From contig CAXXFR010000005.1 of assembly GCA_963667455.2 (NCBI GenBank), forward strand, positions 50,115-114,114: DNA of 64,000 nt, given 5' to 3'. The position numbers and the translations under genes were made by a program. Numbering within the stretch: the stretch's first letter is position 1; each line of letters begins with the position of its first letter. Of the stretch, positions 18,866 to 28,551 are shown in pieces. Below the pieces are notes generated by a model. That model ran no database searches, was not told where the DNA came from, and saw only the letters and a program-made list of their open reading frames with translations. This stretch comes from Bin55 sp963667455 (GTDB lineage: Bacteria > Pseudomonadota > Gammaproteobacteria > Pseudomonadales > Azotimanducaceae).

Positions 18866-19084
18866 CTAGCGTTCCCGGTAGACGATTCTGCCCTTGGTGA
18901 GATCGTATGGGGTCAATTCCACTTTCACGCGGTCTCCCGTATAGATCCGAATGTAGTTCTTACGCATTTTTCCGGATATGTGCGCAGTGATGACATGTTC
19001 GTTGTCTAGTTTCACGCGAAACGTTGTATTGGGAAGGGTTTCAATTACGACTCCCTCCATCTCAATTTGTTCTTCTTTGGCCAC
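18866..19084 (-). CDS. infA: Translation initiation factor IF-1
   Basis: A 72-residue S1/OB-fold protein, the standard length. MEGVVIETLPNTTFRVKLDN, HISGKMRKNYIRI and GDRVKVELTPYDLTKGRIVY are diagnostic. It binds the A site of the 30S subunit during initiation. GTG at 19084. The usual partner between infA and aat, the arginyl-tRNA-protein transferase gene, is not present; the 142 bases upstream probably hold the infA promoter. Confidence 0.97.
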   Translation of the reverse strand: MAKEEQIEMEGVVIETLPNTTFRVKLDNEHVITAHISGKMRKNYIRIYTGDRVKVELTPYDLTKGRIVYRER

Positions 19085-19226
19085 TCAATCTCCAAGTTCC
19101 TAGAGTCGCTCCGGCTACCTCAGGCACGCCGAATGTGCTCCGAATTTTACAGGAATCGCTTACTTCAACGCAGTGAACAAATGTTCTTGATTACCACTAT
19201 AGACCGAGTTCGCCTCGTGCAGAAAG

Positions 19227-19964
19227 TCATCCAACTCTCGACCGAGTGTGCCGAGGAATCACCCGAAAAGGGGGAATATTCCAGAGTTCGGGAGGGGTGT
19301 CCCTCTTTCGGTTCTTCAAGACAGAGCGAACGTAATCCCTGCGACTTACTGTTATCGCTCCCAAGCTCTCAAGGTGTGGAGTGTGCATTTGGCAGTCCAG
19401 CAGTTCAAACTCCCACTCCACAAGCAACTGACAAAGTGCTAGAAGTGCGACCTTCGAGCCGTTGGTTCTCGATGAAAACATCGATTCGCCATAGAAGTGT
19501 CTTCCGATTACCACTCCGTAGATTCCACCGACCAACTGTAACTCATCCCAAACTTCCAAAGAGTGTGCATAGCCCAGACGCTGCAACACGCCGTACGCAA
19601 ATTTCATTTTTGGTGTGATCCACGTTCCGACTCCAAGTTCTCGCTGTGCGCACCGATCTACGACCTCGGTAAAGTCATGATCGACCGTTACTATCCACTT
19701 GTGTTGCCGGCACCACTTCGCAAGGCTGCGAGACACGTGAAGAGAGTCTGGTTCAAGGATCAGTCGGGGGTCGGGGCTCCACCAGAGAATTGGAGAGTCA
19801 TCGTCGTTGAACCACGGAAACAAGCCTGACGAGTAGGCTTGTATTAGCCGATCCGGGGACAAGTCGCCGCCAACAGCGAGCAAGTCTGTATCGGATGAAC
19901 CGAAAGGGTTTTGAAAGGCCTCTCTATATATGATGAACTGAGGTTCTGAGGATCCTTCCCTCAC
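19227..19964 (-). CDS. aat: Leucyl/phenylalanyl-tRNA--protein transferase
   Basis: A 245-residue enzyme that adds Leu or Phe to N-terminal Lys or Arg of proteins, making N-degrons read by ClpS. Landmarks: LAVGGDLSPDRLIQAYSSGL, FPWF, WWSPDPRLIL, TWITPKMKFAY, ELVGG-like LQLVGGIYGVVIGRHFYGES, and LLDCQMHTPHLESLGA. The start is GTG at 19964, which forms a GTGA overlap with the trxB stop, so trxB-aat are coupled. Confidence 0.95.
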   Translation of the reverse strand: MREGSSEPQFIIYREAFQNPFGSSDTDLLAVGGDLSPDRLIQAYSSGLFPWFNDDDSPILWWSPDPRLILEPDSLHVSRSLAKWCRQHKWIVTVDHDFTEVVDRCAQRELGVGTWITPKMKFAYGVLQRLGYAHSLEVWDELQLVGGIYGVVIGRHFYGESMFSSRTNGSKVALLALCQLLVEWEFELLDCQMHTPHLESLGAITVSRRDYVRSVLKNRKRDTPPELWNIPPFRVIPRHTRSRVG

Positions 19965-20917
19965 GGTAGGGCGGCGGGAAGCTGATCAAGATATTTCTCA
20001 GCATCGAGCGCAGCCATGCAGCCGAATCCGGCCGATGTGACAGCTTGGCGATAAACGTGGTCAGCCACGTCGCCAGCCGCGAACACGCCGGGAACGCTGG
20101 TCGATGTGGCATTGCCGTTCAGTCCGCTCTGAGTAACGATGTAGCCCTCGCGCATATCGACGAGTCCATCGAAGATGCCTGTGTTGGGTGTATGCCCGAT
20201 CGCTATGAAAACCCCGCTCAACTCAATCTGCGAGTGAGACGCATCCACAGTGCTCTCGATTTCTATGCCAGTGACGCCCGATTGGTCTCCGAGAACTTGA
20301 AACAGCACGTTGTTCCACCAGAGTTTCACCTTTCCTTCTTCGACTCGTTCAAACAACCTGTCTTGAAGAATCTTCTCCGCACGCAGTGCGTCTCGACGAT
20401 GGACCAAATGGACCTGAGATGCGATGTTCGAGAGATACAACGCTTCCTCCACTGCGGTGTTGCCTCCGCCAATGACAGCGACTTCCTGATTTCGAAAGAA
20501 GAACCCATCGCACGTTGCGCAGGCACTTACGCCACGCCCAAGGAATTCCTCCTCGCTATCGAGACCCAGATACTTGGCTGATGCTCCTGTTGCAATGATG
20601 AGTGCATCGCAAGTGTAGACCCCTTTGTCTCCCTTGAGTTGCTTGGAGCCATTCTCAAATTCAACAGATTCAATCTGATCGTTGACAAGCGTGACTCCGT
20701 ACTTGGAGACGTGATCCTTCATTCTGTCCATCAGTTCCGGACCTTGGAGCCCGTTCAAGTCTCCCGGCCAGTTGTCGACATCGGTCGTTGTAGTTAGTTG
20801 TCCGCCGACTTCGTATCCGGTTATCAGAACGGGACTCAGATTGGCACGTGCGGCGTACAGCGCGGCGGTATATCCAGCCGGACCAGACCCCAGGACGATC
20901 AGTTGATGGTGGTTCAT
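19961..20917 (-). CDS. trxB: Thioredoxin reductase
   Basis: A 318-residue FAD/NADPH enzyme that reduces thioredoxin. The redox-active pair is CATCDG (SACATCDGFFF), the FAD motif GSGPAGYTAALYAARA is at the N-terminus and the NADPH motif is GGGNTAVEEALYL. VFAAGDVADHVYRQAVTSAG is the C-terminal FAD signature. ATG at 20917 (MNHHQLIVLGSG) is the standard start; an upstream extension in the frame has no support. It precedes aat and is divergent from phoX. Confidence 0.96.
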   Translation of the reverse strand: MNHHQLIVLGSGPAGYTAALYAARANLSPVLITGYEVGGQLTTTTDVDNWPGDLNGLQGPELMDRMKDHVSKYGVTLVNDQIESVEFENGSKQLKGDKGVYTCDALIIATGASAKYLGLDSEEEFLGRGVSACATCDGFFFRNQEVAVIGGGNTAVEEALYLSNIASQVHLVHRRDALRAEKILQDRLFERVEEGKVKLWWNNVLFQVLGDQSGVTGIEIESTVDASHSQIELSGVFIAIGHTPNTGIFDGLVDMREGYIVTQSGLNGNATSTSVPGVFAAGDVADHVYRQAVTSAGFGCMAALDAEKYLDQLPAALP

Positions 20918-21128
20918 GTACTCGGGAGATTGAACATCAAAGAAGTCGCAAATTATTTTAGGTAAAGGATGGGCTGAGTAGCCCACAATGCATGCACTTC
21001 ACAGATACGGTGCTGAGCCACTGTTACAAGCCAAATTCCATTCGGCAATTGCAGGATTTCGCCCGTGTTACGATTGACAGCAAGCTCAGGAATTGTGGCA
21101 GTGTCTCGTACTTGGTGCAAGAGTCGCT

Positions 21129-22967
21129 ATGAAAACTCGGAATCGAAAGAGTCCGGAAGCCCGGATTCAAACTCCTAAAACCAAACCGTTTAAGGAAATC
21201 GTTCGTATTTCCGCGTCTCGTCGCGCAGTACTGCAAGGCGGGTTGGCATCTGCCGCTGTCGCGTTCTTCGGCATTCGAAACCAAGTGCAGGGCCAAGAGA
21301 ATGTGATTCTGCCCCTGAGACCAGGCCTGACGGACTTTACCGCACTCCCCCGCGATAGTGCTACAGGACCTTGGCCAACCATATCGGAAGATTACGAGTT
21401 CAGCATTCTGCTTCCTTGGGGTGATCCTCTGGAGCCGGAGGGACCGGCATTCGCCCATCCACCAACAGGAGCGGATCAGGAGCTGCAAATTGGTATCGGA
21501 CACGATGGACTGTGGTTCTTTCCCGATCCTGATTTTCCCGAGAAGGAATCTAGCTATGGTCTGCTAGTAATCAACCACGAGTTTGGTTCAAATTCGGTTG
21601 TACTGGGCAAGAGCGACCCCGAGTCGCTGGACGATGTCAGGGTTTCACAGCATGCACACGGCGTATCCATCGTCGGCATCGAGAAGGTCGACGGCGTGTG
21701 GACTACGTATGCAACTCCGAATGCACGCCGAATTCATGCCAATACTCCGGTTAGTTTCAGCGGACCGGCCGCTAGTCACGCGGATCTTCAGACAGACAAC
21801 GGCAATACAGCACTCGGAACAATAAACAACTGTGGATGTGGTCATACGCCGTGGGGCACCTATCTCACCTGCGAGGAGAACTTCAATCTCTACTTCGGTG
21901 CGACGAATGAAACAACAACCTGGGAGGCTTCCGAGTCTCAGCAACGCTACGGATTCAGTACCAATGGAGCCGGATACGGTTGGCATGACTACGACAAGAG
22001 GTTCGATCTCTCAGACTCGGACTATGAAAACGAGGAAAACCGCTTCGGATGGGTTGTCGAAATCGATCCATTCGATCCCAATCACGTGCCGGTCAAGCGG
22101 ACTGCTCTTGGACGATTGAAGCACGAGAGCGTCGCTGTGACTGTCGGAGATAGGCGACGTGTCGTCTGCTACATGGGAGATGATCAAGGCGACGAGTATC
22201 TCTATAAGTTCGTCAGTGCAGACGACCATGTGGGCTTGGTTCATGCGGGCATATCGCCATTCGACTTTGGAACCTTGTACGTTGCCCGTTTCGATGCGGA
22301 CAACACCGGTCGCTGGATGGAGCTATCGTTGCTCCATAGTCAATTGGCATTGCGTTTCGCGACGATGGGAGACTTGCTGATCAACACTCGGTCGGCGGCC
22401 GATGTTGTTGGCGCGACGGAGATGGACCGACCCGAATGGATCACCGTGGCGGAAGATGACTGGGTCTACGTTGCCCTGACCAATAACTCCGGCCGCGATA
22501 TTGCCAATGCTGCCAACCCGCAAGCACCAAATCCTGATGGTCACATCATCCGATTGCGAGACGATCATGCCCACACCGGAATCGAGTTCGAGTGGGAGAT
22601 TTTCCAATTAGCCTCGAGCACTCATGGCACTGAGGAGTCTTATGGAAGCCCGGATTCGATTTGGGTCGATCCCGATGGTCGTCTGTTCATCGCCACCGAT
22701 GGATCGCAAGAAGGCAGCATGAACAATCAGTTGTTGGTTGCCGATACCGTCACAAAGGATGTGAAACGGTTGTTTGCTGGGGTCACGGGTTGTGAAGTAA
22801 CGGGAATCACGACTACTCCAGATCGCCGAACTATGTTCGTGAACATCCAGCATCCAGGCAACGGTGACATTGAGGCTACCGACTTTCCGAGGATAGGGGA
22901 TTCACCCGTTCCACGAGACGCAACGATCTCGATTCGCAGAAAGAATGGGGGAATAGTCGGTAGCTAA
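21129..22967 (+). CDS. PhoX-family (DUF839) Tat-exported phosphatase
   Basis: A 612-residue protein from ATG 21129. Residues 30-48 hold a Tat signal (SRRAVLQGGLASAAVAFFG, twin Arg at 31-32), so it is exported folded. The family landmarks GLLVINHEFG, CGHTPWGTYLTCEENFN, GRLKHESVAVT, YMGDDQGDEYLYKFVS and the C-terminal TTPDRRTMFVNIQHPG match PhoX, a Ca/Fe-dependent alkaline phosphatase, or the wider DUF839 group. It would release phosphate from organic esters in the periplasm. No pho box was recognised. It is inserted between trxB and ftsK with the convergent hydrolase. Confidence 0.88.
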   Translation: MKTRNRKSPEARIQTPKTKPFKEIVRISASRRAVLQGGLASAAVAFFGIRNQVQGQENVILPLRPGLTDFTALPRDSATGPWPTISEDYEFSILLPWGDPLEPEGPAFAHPPTGADQELQIGIGHDGLWFFPDPDFPEKESSYGLLVINHEFGSNSVVLGKSDPESLDDVRVSQHAHGVSIVGIEKVDGVWTTYATPNARRIHANTPVSFSGPAASHADLQTDNGNTALGTINNCGCGHTPWGTYLTCEENFNLYFGATNETTTWEASESQQRYGFSTNGAGYGWHDYDKRFDLSDSDYENEENRFGWVVEIDPFDPNHVPVKRTALGRLKHESVAVTVGDRRRVVCYMGDDQGDEYLYKFVSADDHVGLVHAGISPFDFGTLYVARFDADNTGRWMELSLLHSQLALRFATMGDLLINTRSAADVVGATEMDRPEWITVAEDDWVYVALTNNSGRDIANAANPQAPNPDGHIIRLRDDHAHTGIEFEWEIFQLASSTHGTEESYGSPDSIWVDPDGRLFIATDGSQEGSMNNQLLVADTVTKDVKRLFAGVTGCEVTGITTTPDRRTMFVNIQHPGNGDIEATDFPRIGDSPVPRDATISIRRKNGGIVGS

Positions 22968-22995
22968 AGCTGAGCGCCGGTAAGGCTAGCTGTAG

Positions 22996-23835
22996 CTACT
23001 CACTCTGGCGAGTCTGCAATACCCGATTGAAGAACCGATTGAGTCGGCCCCACGCGTGTTCCGCTGGCTCCTGATTGGTCTCCAAATCTCTCTCAACCCA
23101 CAACCAAAAACCGTGTTGCACGGGGTCGTAGATGTGGATGTCGTTCGGTATACCGGCGTTTTGCAACGCCTCGGCGAAGCTCTGAACCTGTTCAACCGGA
23201 ATACCTCGATCTTGTCCGGCAAATGTTCCGTGAATGGGATGCTGAATCTTCGCTAGTTCCTCGGGATCTTGAAGTAGCTGCCCGTAGAAGATCGCAGTTC
23301 CTTCATGGTGCTCGCCTCCAATCGCGAAGCTTAGAGCCACACCGCCTCCAAAACACCATCCCACTGTTGCAATCAGTCCGTTCGAATCGGATCGGTCTCT
23401 AAGATACGTGGCCGCGGCATTGAGATTGGCAATGATGGTCTCTGGCTCACCACGCGTTTCTCGGACCAGCTCCATGTTTTCCTGTCGGTTCGCTCCTGTT
23501 CGACCCGAATACAGGTCCGCAGCCAAAGCGATAAATCCTTCTCGAGCCAAACCATCGGCGACCTGCTTGACGCGGTCCACGAGACCGTTCCACTCGTGAA
23601 TGAGAATGACCGAACCAAATGGTCCTTCACCGCTGGGTATCGAGATGTAGCCTTTGGCTTCATCGAAGTATTCGAGAAGTTCGCCGGCAGGCTCCGGCCC
23701 GTCGCCCTCGATGACTTGCAACATTGATGGCTGAGTGTCCGTATCTTCCTCGTCATCCTGAGCAGAGGAAGAAATCGCAAACGCCAAGCCAACGCAGAAC
23801 GTACCGACTAGAAAGTATCGAACCACTTTTTTCAT
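22996..23835 (-). CDS. Exported dienelactone-hydrolase-family protein
   Basis: A 279-residue alpha/beta hydrolase. The start ATG 23835 gives a signal peptide (MKKVVRYFLVGTFCVGLAFA then SSSAQ). The nucleophile is a cysteine in VGWCFGGG, as in dienelactone hydrolases; the acid and base are in TFAGQDRG and PVQHGFWL, so the Cys-Asp-His triad is complete. An acidic linker follows the signal peptide. Converges on phoX with 28 bases between stops. Substrate unknown. Confidence 0.86.
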   Translation of the reverse strand: MKKVVRYFLVGTFCVGLAFAISSSAQDDEEDTDTQPSMLQVIEGDGPEPAGELLEYFDEAKGYISIPSGEGPFGSVILIHEWNGLVDRVKQVADGLAREGFIALAADLYSGRTGANRQENMELVRETRGEPETIIANLNAAATYLRDRSDSNGLIATVGWCFGGGVALSFAIGGEHHEGTAIFYGQLLQDPEELAKIQHPIHGTFAGQDRGIPVEQVQSFAEALQNAGIPNDIHIYDPVQHGFWLWVERDLETNQEPAEHAWGRLNRFFNRVLQTRQSE

Positions 23836-24026
23836 GCTTCTAAGGATCCAGACCAATCTTTGAGTGGGTTTCTCGCATGGTAGCACGGGGCTTGCTTGCT
23901 GATTCCGATTCCGCTGCTGCCTTGTTGACGACAGTAGGACTTGAGCTGTCGCTCGACTTCAACGACTCTGGCGCGGCGGAACTTTGTTAAGATGAAAGAG
24001 CATCTGTCCACGGATCCGGACACGAG

Positions 24027-26354
24027 ATGAGAAGCATGAAGCTCGATGTAACCGCACTTTCGCCCCGCATTCGCAACCCAGTCCTCTTGGGTCTCGGAGC
24101 GGTGGTGCTGTTCTTACTGCTGGCCGCCTACGGGCCGCTCAATCCCGCGCTGCACGAAGCTTCGAACAATGAACTCGTGCGCAACATTCTCGGCTCGGTT
24201 GGAACTTTTCTGTCCAATTTACTGGTCGGCGGGGTCGGATATGCCGCTTACGCCATTCCCGTGATCTTGATGGGCAAGATTCTGAGCATTGTGTTGCACG
24301 AACGCGAATCGAGAAAGTGGATCGGAGCTCTCTCGGTACTTGGGTTTGCGTTGGTAATCGCTTCTTTGTGCTGGTTGGTCGGAGCTTGGATCGGTTTTCC
24401 TAGCGAGGCCGTTCGTGACGCGGGAGGAGTTGTCGGTTTTGCTCTGGTCTCAGCAACAGAAGCTTTCATCCCCACCAAGATTGCCGCTGTATTGGCGACT
24501 GTGGTGCTGATGTTCGGGCTACAGCTTGCCATACGCTTCTCATGGTTGGTCGTATTCGGATTGATCGGGAAGTTTGTGTATTTCTCGTCTACAAAGGTGG
24601 CACAAGCTGTAGTGGGTTTTGTTAAGGAGTTAAGAGCTTTCAAACGATCCCGGCGTACTCCGAACTTGGCAAGAACTGGAGTGGCAACTCGTACTCGACG
24701 TGAACCGAACGTGGAAACTTCTGCGAATACAACAGCAACAGCCCAGACTGCTCAATCCAAGCGAAAGGATCCGACACTGGGAGCTAGGAGCAAACCGACC
24801 TCCAAGACTCAGACACCGACGAAGCCCCGCGCAGCTACAAGAACCACGACGACTCCACTGAAGATGAAGTCTCCCGATCTCGGATTGCTTGAAACAGCAC
24901 GAGCAGAACCAGTTTCTGCCGTCTCGAAGGAATCGATCCGACGAATTGCTGATCAATTGGCCGGCAAGCTCGCAGACTTTGGTGTGGATGCCGAAGTTGT
25001 CTCAGTATTGACGGGACCGGTTGTAACGAGATTTGAAATTCAACCGGCACCGGGGCTGAAAGCAAGCAAGATCTCGGGAATCGCCAAGGACCTTGCACGT
25101 GCATTGGCAGTGATGAGCGTCAGAATCGTCGAGGTCATACCAGGCAAGTCAGTCGTTGGTGTCGAAATTCCCAATGACGAACGTTCGCTGGTCAGTTTGC
25201 GCGAAGTCATGCAGATCTCTCGAAGGTCTGGAGTGCTGAACTCGCCGCTCGACATCGTATTGGGCAGAGACGTTTCGGGTGAACCGGTCATTGCCAGTAT
25301 CGAGAAGATGCCGCATGTACTGGTTGCAGGCACCACGGGATCGGGAAAGTCCGTCTGCATCAATGCCATCTTGGTGAGCTTGTTGCTTCAGGCAACTCCG
25401 GAGCAAGTGAAACTGATCATGATCGACCCCAAAATGCTCGAGCTGTCGGTATATGACGAAATTCCGCACCTCTTGGCCCCTGTCGTTACCGACATGCAAG
25501 ATGCGCACCACGCATTGGGATGGTGTGTCGCAGAAATGGAACGCCGCTATCAGCTCATGGCTTCGCTCAGCGTTCGCAACGTTAGTGGCTACAACGCACT
25601 GATTGAAGAAGCTCAGAAATCCGGCGAAGAAATCGTCGATCCAATCGCGGTTGCCGAAGGTCGGCTGGATGCCGAGCCGCTTCAGAAACTGCCGTCGATT
25701 GTTGTTGTCGTAGATGAGTTGGCCGACATGATGATGATTGTCGGCAAGAAGGTGGAACAGCTGATTTGCCGAATTGCTCAAAAGGCTCGAGCTGCCGGCA
25801 TACATTTGATTTTGGCTACGCAACGTCCTTCAGTTGACGTACTCACAGGACTCATCAAGTCGAACATTCCATGTCGTATCAGCTTCTATCTCTCCAGCAA
25901 GATCGATTCACGCACAATTCTCGATCAAGGTGGTGCGGAACAATTGCTCGGTCATGGGGATATGCTGTATCTGCCACCCGGTAGTGGAGTGCCTGTTCGA
26001 GTCCATGGAGCATTTGTCTCAGACCATGAAGTCATTCGGGTTGCAGACCACTGGCGGGAACAAGGTGGCGAGCCCGAGTACATTGCAGCGGTAACCAACG
26101 GAGAAGTTGCCGCAGCGACCGAACTCACCGGAATGTTTGCTGGAGACGATGATGTCGATGAACACTTCAACGACGCTGTGGAATTTGTGCAGCGCACTCG
26201 GAGAGTTTCGATTTCGTCGGTGCAGCGGAAATTCCGGATTGGATACAACCGAGCCGCACGAATTGTCGAGTCGATGGAAGAGGCGGGCATTGTCTCTTCG
26301 CCTGACGATTCAGGCAATCGCCAGGTCTTGGCCCAAGAGTCCGCGGCCGGCTAG
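24027..26354 (+). CDS. ftsK: DNA translocase FtsK
   Basis: A 775-residue divisome translocase, of the short type. Residues 20-200 contain about four membrane helices; 200-290 is a basic Thr/Arg/Lys-rich linker; the motor follows with VTRFEIQPAPGLKASKI, Walker A AGTTGSGKSVC near 435 and Walker B VVVVDELADMMM near 555. The last 65 residues (VEFVQRTRRVSISSVQRKFR, then IGYNRAARIVE) form the winged-helix gamma domain that reads KOPS sites and activates XerD. ATG codons at 24027 and 24036 are both possible starts. Order trxB...ftsK-lolA-rarA-serS is the standard gammaproteobacterial one. Confidence 0.96.
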   Translation: MRSMKLDVTALSPRIRNPVLLGLGAVVLFLLLAAYGPLNPALHEASNNELVRNILGSVGTFLSNLLVGGVGYAAYAIPVILMGKILSIVLHERESRKWIGALSVLGFALVIASLCWLVGAWIGFPSEAVRDAGGVVGFALVSATEAFIPTKIAAVLATVVLMFGLQLAIRFSWLVVFGLIGKFVYFSSTKVAQAVVGFVKELRAFKRSRRTPNLARTGVATRTRREPNVETSANTTATAQTAQSKRKDPTLGARSKPTSKTQTPTKPRAATRTTTTPLKMKSPDLGLLETARAEPVSAVSKESIRRIADQLAGKLADFGVDAEVVSVLTGPVVTRFEIQPAPGLKASKISGIAKDLARALAVMSVRIVEVIPGKSVVGVEIPNDERSLVSLREVMQISRRSGVLNSPLDIVLGRDVSGEPVIASIEKMPHVLVAGTTGSGKSVCINAILVSLLLQATPEQVKLIMIDPKMLELSVYDEIPHLLAPVVTDMQDAHHALGWCVAEMERRYQLMASLSVRNVSGYNALIEEAQKSGEEIVDPIAVAEGRLDAEPLQKLPSIVVVVDELADMMMIVGKKVEQLICRIAQKARAAGIHLILATQRPSVDVLTGLIKSNIPCRISFYLSSKIDSRTILDQGGAEQLLGHGDMLYLPPGSGVPVRVHGAFVSDHEVIRVADHWREQGGEPEYIAAVTNGEVAAATELTGMFAGDDDVDEHFNDAVEFVQRTRRVSISSVQRKFRIGYNRAARIVESMEEAGIVSSPDDSGNRQVLAQESAAG

Positions 26355-26979
26355 ATTCCTCGGAGGGATCCTCTTCCTCCTATTGGTTGCCAACCCTCTG
26401 CTAGCTAACGATGAGGCTGGTACAGAGCTTGTCAATCGCTTGAAAGAAATCGAGTCGTTTCACGCCGACTTCGTTCAACAAGCTTCGACCCTCCAGGGCG
26501 AAGAGCTTGAGTCGCAACTGGGCTTCGTCGCCGTGCAGCGACCGGGGAAATTCATTTCCGTCGTAACCGACCCTGATGAACTCCACGTTCTCATCGTCGG
26601 AGAACGACTGAGCATCTACGATCCGTTGCTTGAGCAAATCACTCACACCGACGTCGATGCCGCCAGCGACCCTTGGATTGCGATGTTGCTAGTCTCTCCC
26701 AATGAGGAACTGTTGGAAGAGTTTGCTGTTGTACGCCAAGGAGAAGAGTTCAAATTGGAACCCTTGGCCGAAGACTCGTCGTTGACCGAATTGAGAATCG
26801 AGTTTGAAGGAGCCCTCATTAAGTCCCTGAGAGCTTCCGACCACTTGGCGGTCAACACTTGGACCTTTTTGAATATCAAAGTCAACGAAGAAATCGATTC
26901 GGATGTGTTCGAGATTGAAGTAGCTCCGGACACCGAAGTCATCAATCATGTCCAAAGCGACGACGAGCCTGACTCCTAG
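26290..26979 (+). CDS. lolA: Outer-membrane lipoprotein carrier LolA
   Basis: A periplasmic chaperone that ferries lipoproteins from LolCDE to LolB. The mature part shows LKEIESFHADFVQQ, RPGKFISVV, LSIYDPLLEQITH and a C-terminal TWTFLNIKVNEEIDSDVFEI, typical of LolA. The signal peptide is ARFLGGILFLLLVANPLLA. No ATG or GTG lies close to it; the TTG at 26290, 7 bases after AAGAGG, is proposed and puts the first 65 bases inside the end of ftsK. This gives 229 residues, slightly longer than usual. It overlaps rarA by 32 bases. Confidence 0.85.
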   Translation: MSLRLTIQAIARSWPKSPRPARFLGGILFLLLVANPLLANDEAGTELVNRLKEIESFHADFVQQASTLQGEELESQLGFVAVQRPGKFISVVTDPDELHVLIVGERLSIYDPLLEQITHTDVDAASDPWIAMLLVSPNEELLEEFAVVRQGEEFKLEPLAEDSSLTELRIEFEGALIKSLRASDHLAVNTWTFLNIKVNEEIDSDVFEIEVAPDTEVINHVQSDDEPDS

Positions 26980-28252
26980 CACCCGTTCTGACGCTCCATT
27001 AGCGGCCCGTGTCCGCCCGCGAACGCTCGAAGAATTCGTTGGGCAAGAGCACTTGCTGGGAAGTGGCAGACCCTTGAGGGTTCTTGCCGAATCTGGAAGA
27101 GTCCACTCCATGATTCTGTGGGGTCCTCCGGGTACGGGGAAGACCACACTCGCGAAACTTCTTGCCTCGTGTGCCAATGCCCACTGGATCTCGATGTCTG
27201 CCGTGCTAGCTGGCGTAAAGGATGTTCGCACTGCCATTGCAGAAGCGGAATCGCAACCTGATGTCCAAACAGTGGTTTTCTTGGACGAGGTGCACCGATT
27301 CAACAAGGCACAGCAAGATGCTCTCTTGCCGCATGTCGAGAGCGGAACGATCACACTCATTGGAGCCACGACAGAAAATCCTTCGTTTGAAGTCATCTCG
27401 GCGTTGCTTTCCCGAACTCGTGTGTTTGTGCTCAAACCTCTCGGCCCGGACGAGATTCGAACCGTGGTGAAGAGAGCTGTCTCGTTGGAATTCGACGAAT
27501 TGGATGTGTCTGACGAATCGTTGGAAGCCATCGGCGACTTGGCTGATGGAGATGCTCGACGTGCGCTAAACCTCTTGGAGATAGCAGTGCAACTCGGCGA
27601 AGGCAGCAGAGTTGAAGTGGAGCAAGTGACCGAGGCCGCCGGTCAGAGCTGGAGACGATTCGACAAGGGAGGAGAGGAGTTCTACAACCAAATTTCCGCA
27701 TTACACAAGTCGATGCGGGGAAGCAGTCCAGACGCCGCGCTGTATTGGTTCACCAGAATGATCGACGGAGGTTGTGATCCGTTATACATTGCGCGGCGAT
27801 TGGTCCGATTCGCATCCGAAGACATTGGTACGGCCGATACTCGCTCGCTTTCAGTGGCGTTGGATGCGTGGGACGCATATCACCGTCTGGGATCGCCGGA
27901 AGGAGAGCTCTGTCTTGCTGAAGCCGTGGTCTATCTAGCTTCGGTTCCCAAGAGCGATTCGGTCTACAAGGCGTTCAATGAGGCAACAGAATTCGTTCAA
28001 ACCAACCCGACTTGGCCGGTTCCACTTCGTTTGCGAAACGCTCCAACAGGATTGATGAAATCCCTTGAGTACGGAAAGGACTACCGATACGCACACAGCG
28101 AAGAAGGGGCTTATGCTGCCGGAGAGAATTACTTTCCCGACGAGATGAAAGCGCGTCGTTTTTACTTGCCGTCGGACCGTGGACTCGAGGTGAGGATTCG
28201 CGACCGATTGCACGAGCTTCGCCGACGAGATGATGAGCATGGAAAGGGCTAG
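26948..28252 (+). CDS. rarA: Replication-associated recombination protein A
   Basis: A 434-residue AAA+ ATPase of the clamp-loader clade (also called MgsA). PLAARVRPRTLEEFVGQEHL, Walker A GPPGTGKTT, FLDEVHRFNKAQQDALLPHV and GATTENPSFEV are diagnostic; the C-terminal half has the RarA tetramerisation region with YWFTRMIDGGCDPLYIARRL. It acts at stalled forks with SSB. The start lies within the end of lolA. Confidence 0.96.
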   Translation: MSKATTSLTPSTRSDAPLAARVRPRTLEEFVGQEHLLGSGRPLRVLAESGRVHSMILWGPPGTGKTTLAKLLASCANAHWISMSAVLAGVKDVRTAIAEAESQPDVQTVVFLDEVHRFNKAQQDALLPHVESGTITLIGATTENPSFEVISALLSRTRVFVLKPLGPDEIRTVVKRAVSLEFDELDVSDESLEAIGDLADGDARRALNLLEIAVQLGEGSRVEVEQVTEAAGQSWRRFDKGGEEFYNQISALHKSMRGSSPDAALYWFTRMIDGGCDPLYIARRLVRFASEDIGTADTRSLSVALDAWDAYHRLGSPEGELCLAEAVVYLASVPKSDSVYKAFNEATEFVQTNPTWPVPLRLRNAPTGLMKSLEYGKDYRYAHSEEGAYAAGENYFPDEMKARRFYLPSDRGLEVRIRDRLHELRRRDDEHGKG

Positions 28253-28551
28253 ATCGTAAGAGCGGAAGCGGCACGATGCGCTTTTCGTCTGCTCTATCGC
28301 AAACTCGCTTGCTTCACGTTGAGGACAGTGCAACAGTCAATGTGTAGGAACTAAGAAACTTTGCACGGCTTCGGCTGTCAGAACACGGTTGGACGATGCT
28401 CCGCCCGTGCTTCTTTGCGCTGAATTAGCTAGGCTGCGGTGTTCTCCGTCCACTCCTATAATCTTTGCCGCCTGAAGACGAAGAAATTCGCTTCTCGTGG
28501 CAGTTCTGGCTGTACATCGATGCAGTTGTTAGAGTGTTGAGGTAACCGCTG
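28253..28551. other. rarA-serS intergenic region
   Basis: About 300 bases with no gene recognised. In some relatives crcB lies here; it is absent. A TATAAT at 28457-28462 is the one promoter-like signal. Confidence 0.5.
28457..28462 (+). promoter_or_regulatory. Candidate -10 box for serS
   Basis: A perfect TATAAT 90 bases before the serS start. The -35 region is not convincing. A GAGGTAA (28539-28545) just before the serS ATG is a good ribosome binding site. Confidence 0.33.
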
